From: Ottowia sp. SB7-C50
GTDB taxonomy: Bacteria; Pseudomonadota; Gammaproteobacteria; Burkholderiales; Burkholderiaceae_C
Reading direction: 5' to 3'
DNA: 64,000 bases
Assembly (NCBI RefSeq): GCF_033110285.1
Contig: NZ_CP136995.1
Location: 434,001-498,000, forward strand
The notes beneath the pieces are model-generated. The model did no database searches. It was not told the DNA's origin and saw only the letters and a program-made list of their open reading frames with translations. The translations under genes were made by a program, and so were the position numbers. Position 1 is the stretch's first letter. Each line of letters begins with the position of its first letter. This document shows, piece by piece, positions 18,386 through 26,739 of the stretch.

Positions 18386-18599
18386 CCTCTACGAGCAGTT
18401 CCGCCAGCTCATCCCTGAGCCGCCATTGCAGGCGGGCACGGTTGTGGGCGTCGGCTCCGGCGTCGTGACCGTCGCCTTGCCCGGCGGCGGCTTGATCCGC
18501 GCACGCGGCAGCGCTGCCATCGGCCAGAAGGTGTTCGTGCGTGATGACGTCATCGAAGGCGGCGCACCCAGCCTGACGCTGGAAATCATCGAAATCTGA
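18378..18599 (+). CDS. Small tail-associated protein (beta-barrel-like)
   Basis: A 73-residue protein overlapping the previous gene by eight bases. Sequence GTVVGVGSGVVTVALPGGGLIRARGSAAIGQKVFVRDDVIEG looks like a small OB/SH3-type barrel, as often seen for the last structural gene of this tail operon type. It is followed by a hairpin terminator and then the lysis genes. The function is unknown. Confidence 0.62.
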   Translation: MHNLYEQFRQLIPEPPLQAGTVVGVGSGVVTVALPGGGLIRARGSAAIGQKVFVRDDVIEGGAPSLTLEIIEI

Positions 18600-18623
18600 A
18601 ACCCATCTTCCTGATCACCCCTG

Positions 18624-18657
18624 AACCCGCCTTGGTGCCACGTGCATCAGGCGGGTT
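18624..18657 (+). terminator. Hairpin between tail and lysis modules
   Basis: AACCCGCCT at 18624-18632 pairs with AGGCGGGTT at 18649-18657, followed by a short T-containing stretch (TCGCATTTC). The T tract is weak, so termination may be partial and allow read-through into lysis genes. Confidence 0.5.
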
Positions 18658-18678
18658 TCGCATTTCTGGAGACCCGCA

Positions 18679-18984
18679 ATGACCGAACCCGAACAACAAC
18701 CCGCCGCCCTCGTGGAAAACATGCTCCTGCTGCGCCGCGAGGACTTTGACGATCTGCTCGACCGCGCCGCCGAACGCGGTGCAGAGCGTTGCCTGGCCCA
18801 CCTCGGGCTGGAGAACGGCAGTGCGGCGAAGGACATCCGCGAACTGCGCGATCTGCTGGAAGCGTGGCGCGATGCCCGCCGAACGGCGTGGCAGACCACC
18901 GTCAAGGTCGTGACCACCGGCATCCTGGCCGCGCTGCTGGTGGGGGCTGCCATCAAGTTGAAGCTGATGGGAGGCGTGCAATGA
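18679..18984 (+). CDS. Membrane-anchored phage protein (DUF6127-like)
   Basis: A 101-residue protein: a charged helical N-terminal part (REDFDDLLDRAAERGAERCLAHLGLENGSAAKDIRELRDLLEAWRDARRTAWQTTV) and one C-terminal membrane helix (VTTGILAALLVGAAIKL). This arrangement matches DUF6127-type proteins at the head of lysis cassettes, possibly a holin partner. Its stop overlaps the holin ATG (ATGA). A GGAG site lies upstream. Confidence 0.7.
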   Translation: MTEPEQQPAALVENMLLLRREDFDDLLDRAAERGAERCLAHLGLENGSAAKDIRELRDLLEAWRDARRTAWQTTVKVVTTGILAALLVGAAIKLKLMGGVQ

Positions 18985-19208
18985 CTGCCAAGCCGAAGAT
19001 CTGCCTACTGGACGACTGGCGGCGCGTGTTGCGACGGGCCTGGAGCATCCGCTTCTCGCTGCTGGCCGCTGCCTTCACGGCGGCGGAAGTCGCGGTGCCG
19101 CTGTTCGGGGACGTACTACCGCGCGGCGCGTTCGTGCTGCTGGCCTTTGCCGCCAGCATCGGCGCAACCGTAGCTCGCATCGTGGCTCAGCCGGAGATGC
19201 ACCGATGA
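18981..19208 (+). CDS. Putative holin
   Basis: A 75-residue protein with two hydrophobic segments (SIRFSLLAAAFTAAEVAVPLF and GAFVLLAFAASIGATVARIVA) and a short cytoplasmic N-terminus (LLDDWRRVLRRAW). It resembles the DUF7940/small holin type placed immediately before an endolysin. It starts within the ATGA overlap of the preceding gene, and its stop overlaps the lysozyme start. It would form membrane lesions or depolarise the membrane to time lysis. Confidence 0.75.
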   Translation: MTAKPKICLLDDWRRVLRRAWSIRFSLLAAAFTAAEVAVPLFGDVLPRGAFVLLAFAASIGATVARIVAQPEMHR

Positions 19209-19714
19209 CCCGGCCACCATCACCAGCGATACGCAGGACGGTGGCCGGACTGACGCTGTCCGCTGCCGCCCTGGTTGGCATCGTGCTGCACGAGGGCTAC
19301 ACCGACCGTGCAGTGATCCCCGTCAAGGGCGATGTACCGACCATTGGTTTCGGCACCACCACCGGGGTGAAGCTGGGCGACACCACCACGCCGCCAAAGG
19401 CGCTGGCTCGGGCTCTTACCGACGTGCAGCAATTCGAGGGGGCGCTCAAGCAATGCGTGACCGTGCCCCTGGCCCAGCACGAGTACGACGCGCTGGTGAG
19501 CTTTTCTTACAACGTCGGCAGCCGCGCGTTCTGCCAGTCCACGCTGGTCAGAAAACTCAACGCCGAGGACTACGCGGGAGCCTGTGCCGAGCTGCTGCGC
19601 TGGCGCTTCTTCCAGGGCAAAGACTGCGCACTGCCCACCAACGCGCGGCTGTGCGGCGGGCTGGCTACGCGGCGAGAAGCCGAATACCGGCAGTGCATCG
19701 GGGAGGCGTCGTGA
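19205..19714 (+). CDS. Phage lysozyme (GH24, SAR endolysin type)
   Basis: A 169-residue muramidase. The N-terminal residues 12-28 (TVAGLTLSAAALVGIVL) are weakly hydrophobic and Ala/Gly/Ser-rich, as in signal-anchor-release endolysins. The catalytic Glu is in HEG (Glu30), followed by KGDVPTIGFGTTTG with the conserved Thr46 region; 'SFSYNVGSRAFCQSTLVRKLN' and 'LRWRFFQGKDCALPTNARLCGGLATRREAEYRQC' are family signatures. SAR topology would let it cross by the Sec system and be released when the membrane depolarises, fitting the upstream holin. Confidence 0.9.
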   Translation: MTRPPSPAIRRTVAGLTLSAAALVGIVLHEGYTDRAVIPVKGDVPTIGFGTTTGVKLGDTTTPPKALARALTDVQQFEGALKQCVTVPLAQHEYDALVSFSYNVGSRAFCQSTLVRKLNAEDYAGACAELLRWRFFQGKDCALPTNARLCGGLATRREAEYRQCIGEAS

Positions 19715-20208
19715 GCGTGATTCCGTGGCCGTACCGGCTGCTGGCCCTGGCGGCGCTCGGCGTCGCTCTGGTTGGCTTTGGCTGGATCAAGGGGGCGAGC
19801 CACGTTCAAGCGCAATGGGATGCCGCCATCCAGCAGCAAGCCCTACAGACCGCCGCCGCCCGCGAGCGGCAGGCGCAAGCCACCGTCAAGGTCGTCACCC
19901 AGTACGTCGACCGTGTCCGCGTCGTCCGCGAGAAGGGCGACACCATCATCAAGGAGGTTCCCGTCTATGTGCCCGTTCAAGCCGATGCTGCTTGCACTAT
20001 CAACCGTGGCTTTGTGCGCCTGCACGACGCTGCCGCCGCCGGTGAACTGCCCGAGCCCGCCCGAGATGCTGATGCGGCCGCCACAGGCATTGCGATCTCT
20101 GCCGTCGCCGGAACCGTTGCTGCCAACTACCAGACCTGTCACGAGAACGCCGAGCAGCTGAGGGCGTTGCAGGCTTGGGTCAGCGAGATGGCATCCACCA
20201 CCAAGTAG
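19711..20208 (+). CDS. Rz-like inner-membrane spanin
   Basis: A 165-residue protein with a GTG start overlapping the lysozyme stop; GGGGAGG lies just upstream. Residues 5-23 (PYRLLALAALGVALVGFGWI) are a membrane anchor, followed by a long periplasmic coiled coil (QQQALQTAAARERQAQATVKVVTQYVDRVRVVREKGDTIIKEV). It would work with the nested Rz1 to fuse inner and outer membranes at the end of lysis. Confidence 0.82.
   Translation: MSVIPWPYRLLALAALGVALVGFGWIKGASHVQAQWDAAIQQQALQTAAARERQAQATVKVVTQYVDRVRVVREKGDTIIKEVPVYVPVQADAACTINRGFVRLHDAAAAGELPEPARDADAAATGIAISAVAGTVAANYQTCHENAEQLRALQAWVSEMASTTK
19967..20161 (+). CDS. Rz1-like outer-membrane lipoprotein spanin nested in Rz
   Basis: A 64-residue reading frame lies entirely inside Rz in another frame, starting at ATG 19967 with AAGGAGG nine bases upstream. 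It has a short signal (MLLALSTVALCAC) with lipobox LCAC, so the lipidated residue would be Cys19, then a Pro-rich mature part (TTLPPPVNCPSPPEMLMRPP). This is the classical lambda-type Rz1 architecture. It is too short and too embedded to be called by length alone; the lipobox, ribosome site and Pro-richness support it. Confidence 0.82.
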   Translation: MCPFKPMLLALSTVALCACTTLPPPVNCPSPPEMLMRPPQALRSLPSPEPLLPTTRPVTRTPSS

Positions 20209-20316
20209 TCAGCGCTTGACGACTTCGCAACATCTGATCGTTCCATCCCGAATGCGCTTGGCTTTCAGCCCGAACAGCGCGTTCATGACATCCGTACCCA
20301 CCACGGAGCATTGACC

Positions 20317-20607
20317 ATGAGTAACCGATTCAAGCACGCCGTCATTGACGACGTGACCTCGCGCAACATCGACGCCAGCCTGCAAGAACATCTGCTCGAC
20401 CTGTTCGAATCGGCCATGAAGTCGGTGGCCACGACGCTGGTGCGCGAGGCCAAATTCGACACCACCGACTTCGCCACCGCCAAAGGGCGCGGCTGCGAGG
20501 GGTTCACGCTGCTGGTGAGCCGCACCCGCAGCGACTCGCGTGACGGCTGGTTCGGCGCGTTTCAGCGCGGCGACGAACGCCTCGACGTCGTGGGCCACCT
20601 GGAATAG
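20317..20607 (+). CDS. Hypothetical protein after the lysis cassette
   Basis: A 96-residue protein with CGGAG eight bases before ATG 20317 (MSNRFKHAVIDDVTSRNIDASLQEHLLDLFESAM). Mixed helix/strand with 'GFTLLVSRTRSDSRDGWFGAFQRGDERLDVVGHLE' at the end. No family recognised. It ends four bases before the convergent hrgA-like stop, so the prophage and defence operons abut tail to tail. It may be a phage moron or belong to the neighbouring island. Confidence 0.55.
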   Translation: MSNRFKHAVIDDVTSRNIDASLQEHLLDLFESAMKSVATTLVREAKFDTTDFATAKGRGCEGFTLLVSRTRSDSRDGWFGAFQRGDERLDVVGHLE

Positions 20608-20611
20608 GCGG

Positions 20612-21559
20612 TCAATCGTCCAGTTCGGGAACGTCCCAGTCCGCTGGGCGCGCCTCGCCAGTCTGGTAGAACTGCTTAACCAGCTTCACGTATTCCAGAA
20701 AATCCCGGTTCTCCGTGGCCAGCCTGTTGGCCATGTCCCAATCGATCTCGTCGCGCTCGCGCGCCGGTATCAGCACTTGACTGTCGGCAGGGTTGTCCAC
20801 GTCCAGCTTGATGAAGCCGATGCCGTGGGCGGCGAACAGCATCCGCAGTTCCTTCAGCGTATCGGTGCCGCCGATTTCCGCCGCGACCAGATAGCCGAAA
20901 TTGGCCCACGACGAATTCGACACCGCCTGGAAAAAGCATTCACGCACGTTCGAACGGTTGATCAGCAGCTTGGCCTCGAACGACCACAACTTGGTGCGCT
21001 TGTCGGAATACTGCGTCACGCAATCGCGCACTTCGCGGTGCCATTCCTTGCTCAAATCCTCCATGCCGACCACATCCGGATACAGCCAGCGGTTGCCATT
21101 GGGCCCGCGCTTGTTCGATGAGCGCTTTTCGTCGATGCGCTTGGAGAAAACCCCGAACTCCTCCCACAGATATTGCGACAGCAGCGGGTAGAGCGCGTGT
21201 TCGTCGATCTTGGGCGACCCTGAGTCCTCCGCTGACGTGACCGTAGTGCCTTCACTCTCGACCGCTGCCACCTCGGCGCTGTCCGACCGCTCCGAGTAGT
21301 AATGCTTGCGCGGCCGCCCCTCGGTCGTCTTCAGCTCCAGATGCTTCCTTTGCAGGCGCGGCAACTGGGAACTGATCTCGCGCACGATCTGCTGCAACAG
21401 ATCGGCATCCGTTTCGAGGCGTTGGCTGCTCTGTTTCTTGGCCTGACACTGCTCGGGATAGGTGGCAAACACCCACTCGGCGATCTGACGCGCGGTGAAT
21501 TTCTCATCCGGGTGCGCCTTGAGGTAGCCGACGACGGTTTTCGCCAGATTCAATTCCAT
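20612..21559 (-). CDS. COG2958/HrgA-like protein with HARE-HTH-type N-terminus
   Basis: A 315-residue protein. The start MELNLAKTVVGYLKAHPDEKFTARQIAEWVFATYP is used because AGAGGA lies six bases upstream. The first about 70 residues have the HARE-HTH winged-helix look, and the rest (LYPLLSQYLWEEFGVFSKRIDE, WLYPDVVGMEDLS, KLWSFEAKLLINRSNVRECFFQAVSNSSWANFGYLV) resembles the COG2958 family. That family accompanies restriction systems and includes HrgA of Helicobacter. The 'VVG.ED' and 'SFEAK' residues could form a PD-(D/E)xK-like site. It is the last gene of the defence operon, 25 bases after hsdR. Role: possible accessory nuclease or DNA sensor (inference). Confidence 0.75.
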   Translation of the reverse strand: MELNLAKTVVGYLKAHPDEKFTARQIAEWVFATYPEQCQAKKQSSQRLETDADLLQQIVREISSQLPRLQRKHLELKTTEGRPRKHYYSERSDSAEVAAVESEGTTVTSAEDSGSPKIDEHALYPLLSQYLWEEFGVFSKRIDEKRSSNKRGPNGNRWLYPDVVGMEDLSKEWHREVRDCVTQYSDKRTKLWSFEAKLLINRSNVRECFFQAVSNSSWANFGYLVAAEIGGTDTLKELRMLFAAHGIGFIKLDVDNPADSQVLIPARERDEIDWDMANRLATENRDFLEYVKLVKQFYQTGEARPADWDVPELDD

Positions 21560-21584
21560 ACCCATTCCTCTCTCGTCCCGGTCA

Positions 21585-24500
21585 TCACGCCGACGCACCG
21601 GTCTGCGGCGGGGCCTTCGGCGGCACCACGCCCGGCTGATAGGTCGCATCGAACACCGTGTCCGTCAGCCAACGCTTGAAATTGGGGTTGTCGCTGAACT
21701 GCTTGAACAGTTCGGTGTGGTCGGACAGCAGCTCCAGCACCACGCGGTTGAGTGCCTTGTCGTGCTCCAGCTTGGCGTTTTGCTTGTCGGAGTTCGCCTG
21801 CGCGTTCTGGTAGGCCTTGTCCTGCGCTACCCGCGCTGGGATTTCCTCGGCGATGACCTTGCGGATCTTGTCCTCGTCCTTCCACTCGATGTTGCCGAAG
21901 AGGTCGTTGAAGGTCTTGATGATCGCGGAGAGCCTGTCGATGTCGGCTTCGCCTTTGCCGCCTCCACCACCGGGCGGCACCGGATCGACGGTGGCGTCGG
22001 CATCGTCCATCGCCATCTTCAGCGCTGCTTTGGCCTCAACCCGGTAGCTGTCCATGTCGATGGTCTCCAGCACCCCTTTGGAGAGGTCTTCCTCCTTGGG
22101 CGCGGGCAACTTGGGGATGAGGAAGTTCAGGAAGATCGACAGCTTCTCCCACGTCGGGTGACCGTAACTCAGGATCGCGGCGAGGAAACCGTAGCTGCGC
22201 ACGAAGGCCTTGGCCTTCCCCTTGAACTTGACCTGATCGTCCTCGCCGAGCTGGTCGGTGTATTCGACCACGCACGCATCGAGGATCGGATCGAGTTTGT
22301 CCCGGTCAGCGCCGCTCAAGTACAGCGACACCAAGTCTTCCACCTGCTGCCAGCTATACACCTGCTGCCCGTCGAGTTCAGCCTTCAGGTCGTGCAGCTT
22401 GTTGGCGTCGGTTTCGCCGGTCTGGATGGTGGCGCGGTAGTAGTCCTGGAACGCCGCCTTCACTGCCTCGGCGTTGTCGGCGAAGTCGAGCACGAAGGTG
22501 TCGTGCTTTTGCGGATGTGCCCGGTTCAAACGTGACAGGGTCTGCACCGCCAGCACGCCCGCCAACGGCTTGTCCACGTACATCGTGTGCAGCAAGGGCT
22601 CATCGAAGCCGGTGACGAACTTGTTGGCAACGATCAGGAAGCGATACGGGTCTTGCTTGAGATTCGCCGGAATGTCCTTACTCGGAAACCCATTGAGATC
22701 GGCCTCGGTCTTCTTCTGACCACCGATCTCGAAGTCGCCCGAGTACGCCACGATGGCCTTGTACGGGCTCTTGATCTGGGTGAGGTAGTCCGACACCTCG
22801 CGCCAGTAGTCGATGGCCCGCGCGATGCCGTTGCACACGATCATCGCCCGCGCCTTGCCGCCGATCTTCTGTTTGCCCGCAACCTGTGCGATGAAGTGAT
22901 CGACCATGATCTCGGCCTTGCGACGGATGGCCTTGTCGTGCGATTCGACGTAGTGGCGGATCTTCTTCAGCGCCTTCACCTTGTCGAATTCCGGGTCGTC
23001 CGCCACCGTCTTGGCCACTTGGTAGAAGCTGTCGTAGGTGGTGTAGTTCTCCACCACGTCGAGGATGAACTTCTCCTGGATCGCCTGCTTGGTTGTGTAG
23101 GTAAGCTCTTCCGGCGAGCGGAACTGCACCTTGTCGCCGACCAGGGTTTTCTCGCCGAACAACTCCAGCGTCTTGTTCTTGGGCGTGGCAGTGAATGCGA
23201 AGTAGCTGGCGTTGGCGAGCAGCTTGCGCGAGGCGATGCGTTTCTCGATTTCCGCGTTCACCGCATCCTGCGTGCTGTCCTCCTCGAACTCCTCCTCGGC
23301 AACCTTGCCGCCGAGGGCTTCGTGCATCCGCGCCGTGGTTTTGCCGCCTTGGCTGGAATGCGCCTCGTCGATCAGTAGCGCGAACTTCTTGTCGCTGAGG
23401 TCGCCCAGCTCATCGAGGATGAACGGGAACTTCTGCACCGTGGTGACGATGATCTTCTTGCCTCGGCGCAGGTACTCGCGCAGTTCCTGCGCGTTGTCGG
23501 AGTGGCCGAAGATGGCCGCCACATGGTCGTAACCCTTGATGGTGCGGGCAATCTGTGTGTCCAGCGCGCGCCGGTCGGTGATGACGACGATGGAGTCGAA
23601 CTGCGCCGTCATCGGGTCGTCCTTGCGACGCAACTCCACCAACTGGTGCGCCAGCCAGGCAATGGTGTTGCTCTTGCCGCTGCCCGCCGAATGCTGGATC
23701 AGATATCGCTTGCCCACCCCGTCGGCGTGGGCCCGGCGCAGCAGGGCGCGCACCGTGCGCAACTGATGGAAGCGCGGGAAGATCTGCTTGCGCTTCTTGC
23801 GTTTCTTTCCGCTGGTGTCCGCTTCTTCCTCTTCCACTACCTGCGCGTAACTCTCGATGATGTTGGCCAGCGACTCGCGGGTCAGCACCTGTTTCCACAG
23901 GTAGTCGGTCTTCAGGCCATCCGGGTTGGGCGGGTTGCCCGCGCCACTGTTCCAGCCCTGGTTGAACGGCAGGAACCACGAGGCTTTGCCCTTCAGCTCG
24001 GTGCAGAACGCAGCCTCCGCGTCATCGACCGCGATGTGCGCAACGCAACGGCCCAACTGGAACAGCAGCTCCTGCGGGCTGCGCGTGGTTTGGTACTGGA
24101 CGATGGCGTCGGCCAGGGTCTGCTTGGTCAGCGAGTTCTTCAACTCGAAAGTCAGCACCGGCAGGCCGTTGATGAAGATCGCCAAGTCCAGTTCGTTGCC
24201 GGAATCGTTGCTGTAGCGCAGCTGCCGGGTGACGCTGAAGATGTTCTTGCCGAAGGCATCCGCTGCGGCGGCGTTGCCCGGCGTCGGCAGCAGCTTGTAC
24301 AGATCGACGTGTACCGGCCCGTGGCTCACGCCCTTGCGCAGCACGTCCACAACGCCGCGCTTGGTGATCTCGCCCTGCAGCCGGTGCAGGAACTGGGTGC
24401 GCTTGATGCCGTCCGCCGCCAGTTCCAGCGTTTCCACCGCCTTGGGCTGGGTGGCCTGCAAGAAGGCCAGCAACTGCGCCACATCCAGCGCTACATCGCG

Positions 24501-24656
24501 GTTGTAGTCGGTGGGCTTGCCCTGCACGTAGCCGTTGTGGGTGGCGGCAAAGTCGGTGGGAGCCAGCGCATGGCTGTACTCGGGCTGCGGCACACCGGTC
24601 AAGCCGCGTACCACGCGCGCCTCGAACCAACGCTCGCTGGTGTCAGTCTTCGCCAT
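21585..24656 (-). CDS. hsdR: Type I restriction enzyme R subunit
   Basis: A 1023-residue translocase/nuclease. The N-terminal nuclease domain shows ELDLAIFINGLPVLTFELKNS (D...ELK, PD-(D/E)xK type). SF2 helicase motifs follow: HSAGSGKSNTIAWLA (Walker A), LLIDEAHSSQGG (DEAH box), FTATPKNKT (motif III) and LAVQTLSRLNRAHPQKHDTFVLDF (motif VI). A long helical C-terminus for HsdM/HsdS contact ends in PPKAPPQTGASA. The start MAKTDTSERW has AGGAGG six bases upstream and overlaps the HsdS stop by 14 bases. Length is normal for the family. It cuts unmethylated DNA after ATP-driven translocation. Confidence 0.93.
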   Translation of the reverse strand: MAKTDTSERWFEARVVRGLTGVPQPEYSHALAPTDFAATHNGYVQGKPTDYNRDVALDVAQLLAFLQATQPKAVETLELAADGIKRTQFLHRLQGEITKRGVVDVLRKGVSHGPVHVDLYKLLPTPGNAAAADAFGKNIFSVTRQLRYSNDSGNELDLAIFINGLPVLTFELKNSLTKQTLADAIVQYQTTRSPQELLFQLGRCVAHIAVDDAEAAFCTELKGKASWFLPFNQGWNSGAGNPPNPDGLKTDYLWKQVLTRESLANIIESYAQVVEEEEADTSGKKRKKRKQIFPRFHQLRTVRALLRRAHADGVGKRYLIQHSAGSGKSNTIAWLAHQLVELRRKDDPMTAQFDSIVVITDRRALDTQIARTIKGYDHVAAIFGHSDNAQELREYLRRGKKIIVTTVQKFPFILDELGDLSDKKFALLIDEAHSSQGGKTTARMHEALGGKVAEEEFEEDSTQDAVNAEIEKRIASRKLLANASYFAFTATPKNKTLELFGEKTLVGDKVQFRSPEELTYTTKQAIQEKFILDVVENYTTYDSFYQVAKTVADDPEFDKVKALKKIRHYVESHDKAIRRKAEIMVDHFIAQVAGKQKIGGKARAMIVCNGIARAIDYWREVSDYLTQIKSPYKAIVAYSGDFEIGGQKKTEADLNGFPSKDIPANLKQDPYRFLIVANKFVTGFDEPLLHTMYVDKPLAGVLAVQTLSRLNRAHPQKHDTFVLDFADNAEAVKAAFQDYYRATIQTGETDANKLHDLKAELDGQQVYSWQQVEDLVSLYLSGADRDKLDPILDACVVEYTDQLGEDDQVKFKGKAKAFVRSYGFLAAILSYGHPTWEKLSIFLNFLIPKLPAPKEEDLSKGVLETIDMDSYRVEAKAALKMAMDDADATVDPVPPGGGGGKGEADIDRLSAIIKTFNDLFGNIEWKDEDKIRKVIAEEIPARVAQDKAYQNAQANSDKQNAKLEHDKALNRVVLELLSDHTELFKQFSDNPNFKRWLTDTVFDATYQPGVVPPKAPPQTGASA

Positions 24657-26739
24657 CACCATCCTCCTCTTCGGTCACATCTTCGTTTTCATCGCCCAGC
24701 GCGGCCAGCGCCGCGTCGTCCACCACGTCGTCCGGGCCGGGTTGCCAGCCGCGCACGTCCACTTGACCGGTGACCACATCGGCAATCTGACGGTCGCGGT
24801 ATTCGCGGATTAGCTTGATTTCTTCTTCGGTGCGGGCAATCGCGTCATCCAGCGGCTTGCATTCGTCGGTGATCCAGCGGCAGATGGTTTTTTGCTCTTC
24901 GACGGGTGGTAACGCGATGACTGCGTTCTTCACATCGTGTTTGCCGAGTGCAAAGCGCGTGACGCCGGTGGCGAGAACGTGGAACTGCTGCGCCGTGCGC
25001 GCCGAGCCGATGGCGCGAAACAGGAACTCTCCCAACACGCGATCCGGTACGGGGCGCAGCAAGCCGAGGTGATACGCGCAAACCACGCCGGGCAAATCCT
25101 CCGGCACCCACGCGGGTACACCGATGTCGTCCGGCGTTTCGGAATCTTTCGTCAGAATGACATCGCCCGCTTTCAACGTCAGGCGGGCGATCTCTGCCGC
25201 CGTCGCTGTGGCGCGCATCAAGTCCATATCGTCGGTGATGCGGTCATTCTTGTAGACGTCGGTGTAATTGCACAGGCGCACCGGTGTTTCGAGGTCGTGT
25301 GAATGTTTGTCCACCCCGCTGAAGCGCACGTCCGCGACGTGCTTAATGAGGGCTACTTCCCAATGCTCCGGCACCTCGCCCAGCCATTCGATGCCGGACG
25401 GCTTCAGCGAGACCGCAGCGTCGAGGCCGCGCGTGACGGCGTGGTCGATGATGCGCAGTTTCTTTTCGGTGAGCAGCCTGATGAGATCGCGCTTGGCCTT
25501 GATGAAGCGGGCGATGTGAGCGTCCTGCGCTCGTAGGTAGGCGACGATCTGGTCTTGCTCGGGGCGCGGGGGCACGAGCGAGGGCATCTGCTTAAAGGAC
25601 TCCCAATACAGCCGGTTGCGATCCGCCACGATGCCGCGCGAGAACTTGTTGACCTCCTGCATGTACGCCGCCGTGCGGAACAGGTAGCTGTAGTAGCTGC
25701 TGTTGGCCTCGTCGTAGGGTTTCACCACGACATAGGCCGGGCTGACCAGCCCGTCAACTGGCGCGGGGCCGACCGCGCCTTGCCACATCCGCATCATGTT
25801 GTAGGCGATGTCGCCTTTGGCTGCGCGTTTGTACTTCTCCTTCTGGCTCATCACCTGCTTGCGCTTCAGGTTTTCCATGTCACGCACACGTACGCCGGTG
25901 CGCAGCGACACTTCCAGAATGGGTAGATCGGGGAAGCCCGTTTCGACGCGATGACCGAATAGGCGGCCATTGCGCAGCACTTGCCAGCTTTCAGGTATAT
26001 GCGGTACCCAAGGAAGACCCGATGCGCGAAAGGCTTGATTTACCGTCTTGGCTGGAACAACCGGTGCCGGATCAGCTACAGCCTCGACTGCGATGGCTGT
26101 GTCCGCACCGAATAGGGAGCCCTGCTCCTGTACTTCGGCGGCCTGCGGCGTTGGCAGTCCCACTGCCACTTCAATCGCCTGCCCGAACAGCAGGAACTGT
26201 GGAATGTCCGGCGGTGCGATGTCCAGGGCTGCGTCGCGCCCCTGCTGCTTCACCTGCTCGCGCAACTCCATCAGCAGCCTGCCCAAAACGTTCATGCCAA
26301 CCAGCGTGTCGCCGTCGTCAACGACCTTGGCTCCCCAAAAATCGTCCTTGCGCGATTCCTCGACGATGGGTCGCTCGCCAGTCTTCAGCAGCAACGTACT
26401 GAAGGCGTTCCAGTTGTTGGCCAGCTTCATGCGCAGGCTCCAGCGCATAATGCGCACGCGCACCTGATCCCAATCCGGGCGCGAATCCTTACGGTAGGGC
26501 TTGCTCCGCATTTTGGCCGTCATAGGGCTGATCTGGCCGATGATCAGCTTCTGCACGTCGGGAAGATGCGGAAAGCGGCAGGCCTGATACAGCGCCTCGG
26601 AGGTTAGTATCCGTACCCCATTAACATGGATCGGGTAGCCCCCCGCCATGTTGGATAGGCCACCAAACGGTTCGTCGGTCTTGAGGAAGACGACGCTGTC
26701 CTTGCGGCTGTAAGTGCGACTCTGATCTCTTCCGCTCAT
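24643..26739 (-). CDS. hsdS: NADAR-domain / HsdS fusion: type I specificity subunit
   Basis: A 698-residue protein made of two parts. Residues about 15-165 form a NADAR (YbiA/DUF1768) domain: PFGGLSNMAGGYPIHVNG, SEALYQACRFP (Glu48, Tyr51-Gln52), a KMR...W..VRVRIMRWSLRMKLANNW helix, and IVEESRKDDFWGAK, then GMNVLGRLLMELREQ. After a linker (170-225) come two target-recognition halves of HsdS, beginning WVPHIPESWQVLR and IEWLGEVPEHWEVALIKHVADV, each followed by a helix (FIKAKRDLIRLLTEKK; IKLIREYRDRQIADVVTG). HsdS normally has 400-460 residues without the N-terminal domain. NADAR enzymes cleave N-glycosidic bonds or remove ADP-ribose; its role here is unknown. Its start overlaps the PRTase stop by one base (TGATG). 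Confidence 0.88.
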   Translation of the reverse strand: MSGRDQSRTYSRKDSVVFLKTDEPFGGLSNMAGGYPIHVNGVRILTSEALYQACRFPHLPDVQKLIIGQISPMTAKMRSKPYRKDSRPDWDQVRVRIMRWSLRMKLANNWNAFSTLLLKTGERPIVEESRKDDFWGAKVVDDGDTLVGMNVLGRLLMELREQVKQQGRDAALDIAPPDIPQFLLFGQAIEVAVGLPTPQAAEVQEQGSLFGADTAIAVEAVADPAPVVPAKTVNQAFRASGLPWVPHIPESWQVLRNGRLFGHRVETGFPDLPILEVSLRTGVRVRDMENLKRKQVMSQKEKYKRAAKGDIAYNMMRMWQGAVGPAPVDGLVSPAYVVVKPYDEANSSYYSYLFRTAAYMQEVNKFSRGIVADRNRLYWESFKQMPSLVPPRPEQDQIVAYLRAQDAHIARFIKAKRDLIRLLTEKKLRIIDHAVTRGLDAAVSLKPSGIEWLGEVPEHWEVALIKHVADVRFSGVDKHSHDLETPVRLCNYTDVYKNDRITDDMDLMRATATAAEIARLTLKAGDVILTKDSETPDDIGVPAWVPEDLPGVVCAYHLGLLRPVPDRVLGEFLFRAIGSARTAQQFHVLATGVTRFALGKHDVKNAVIALPPVEEQKTICRWITDECKPLDDAIARTEEEIKLIREYRDRQIADVVTGQVDVRGWQPGPDDVVDDAALAALGDENEDVTEEEDGDGED

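Larger units (their letters stand above)
1..20607 (+). mobile_element. Lambda-like siphovirus prophage, morphogenesis and lysis part (left end outside window)
   Basis: A continuous co-directional block encodes capsid protease/scaffold, decoration protein, capsid, head-tail joining, tail tube, G/GT chaperones, tape measure, distal tail proteins, holin, endolysin and Rz/Rz1. Stops and starts mostly overlap (TGATG, ATGA), as in phage late operons. Terminase and portal must lie to the left, since the first gene is already open at base 1. No integrase, repressor or replication gene of this phage is in the window. The gene at 20317-20607 is the last + strand gene; beyond it the strand and gene content change. 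The right boundary is inferred from that change, not from a visible att site. Confidence 0.85.
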
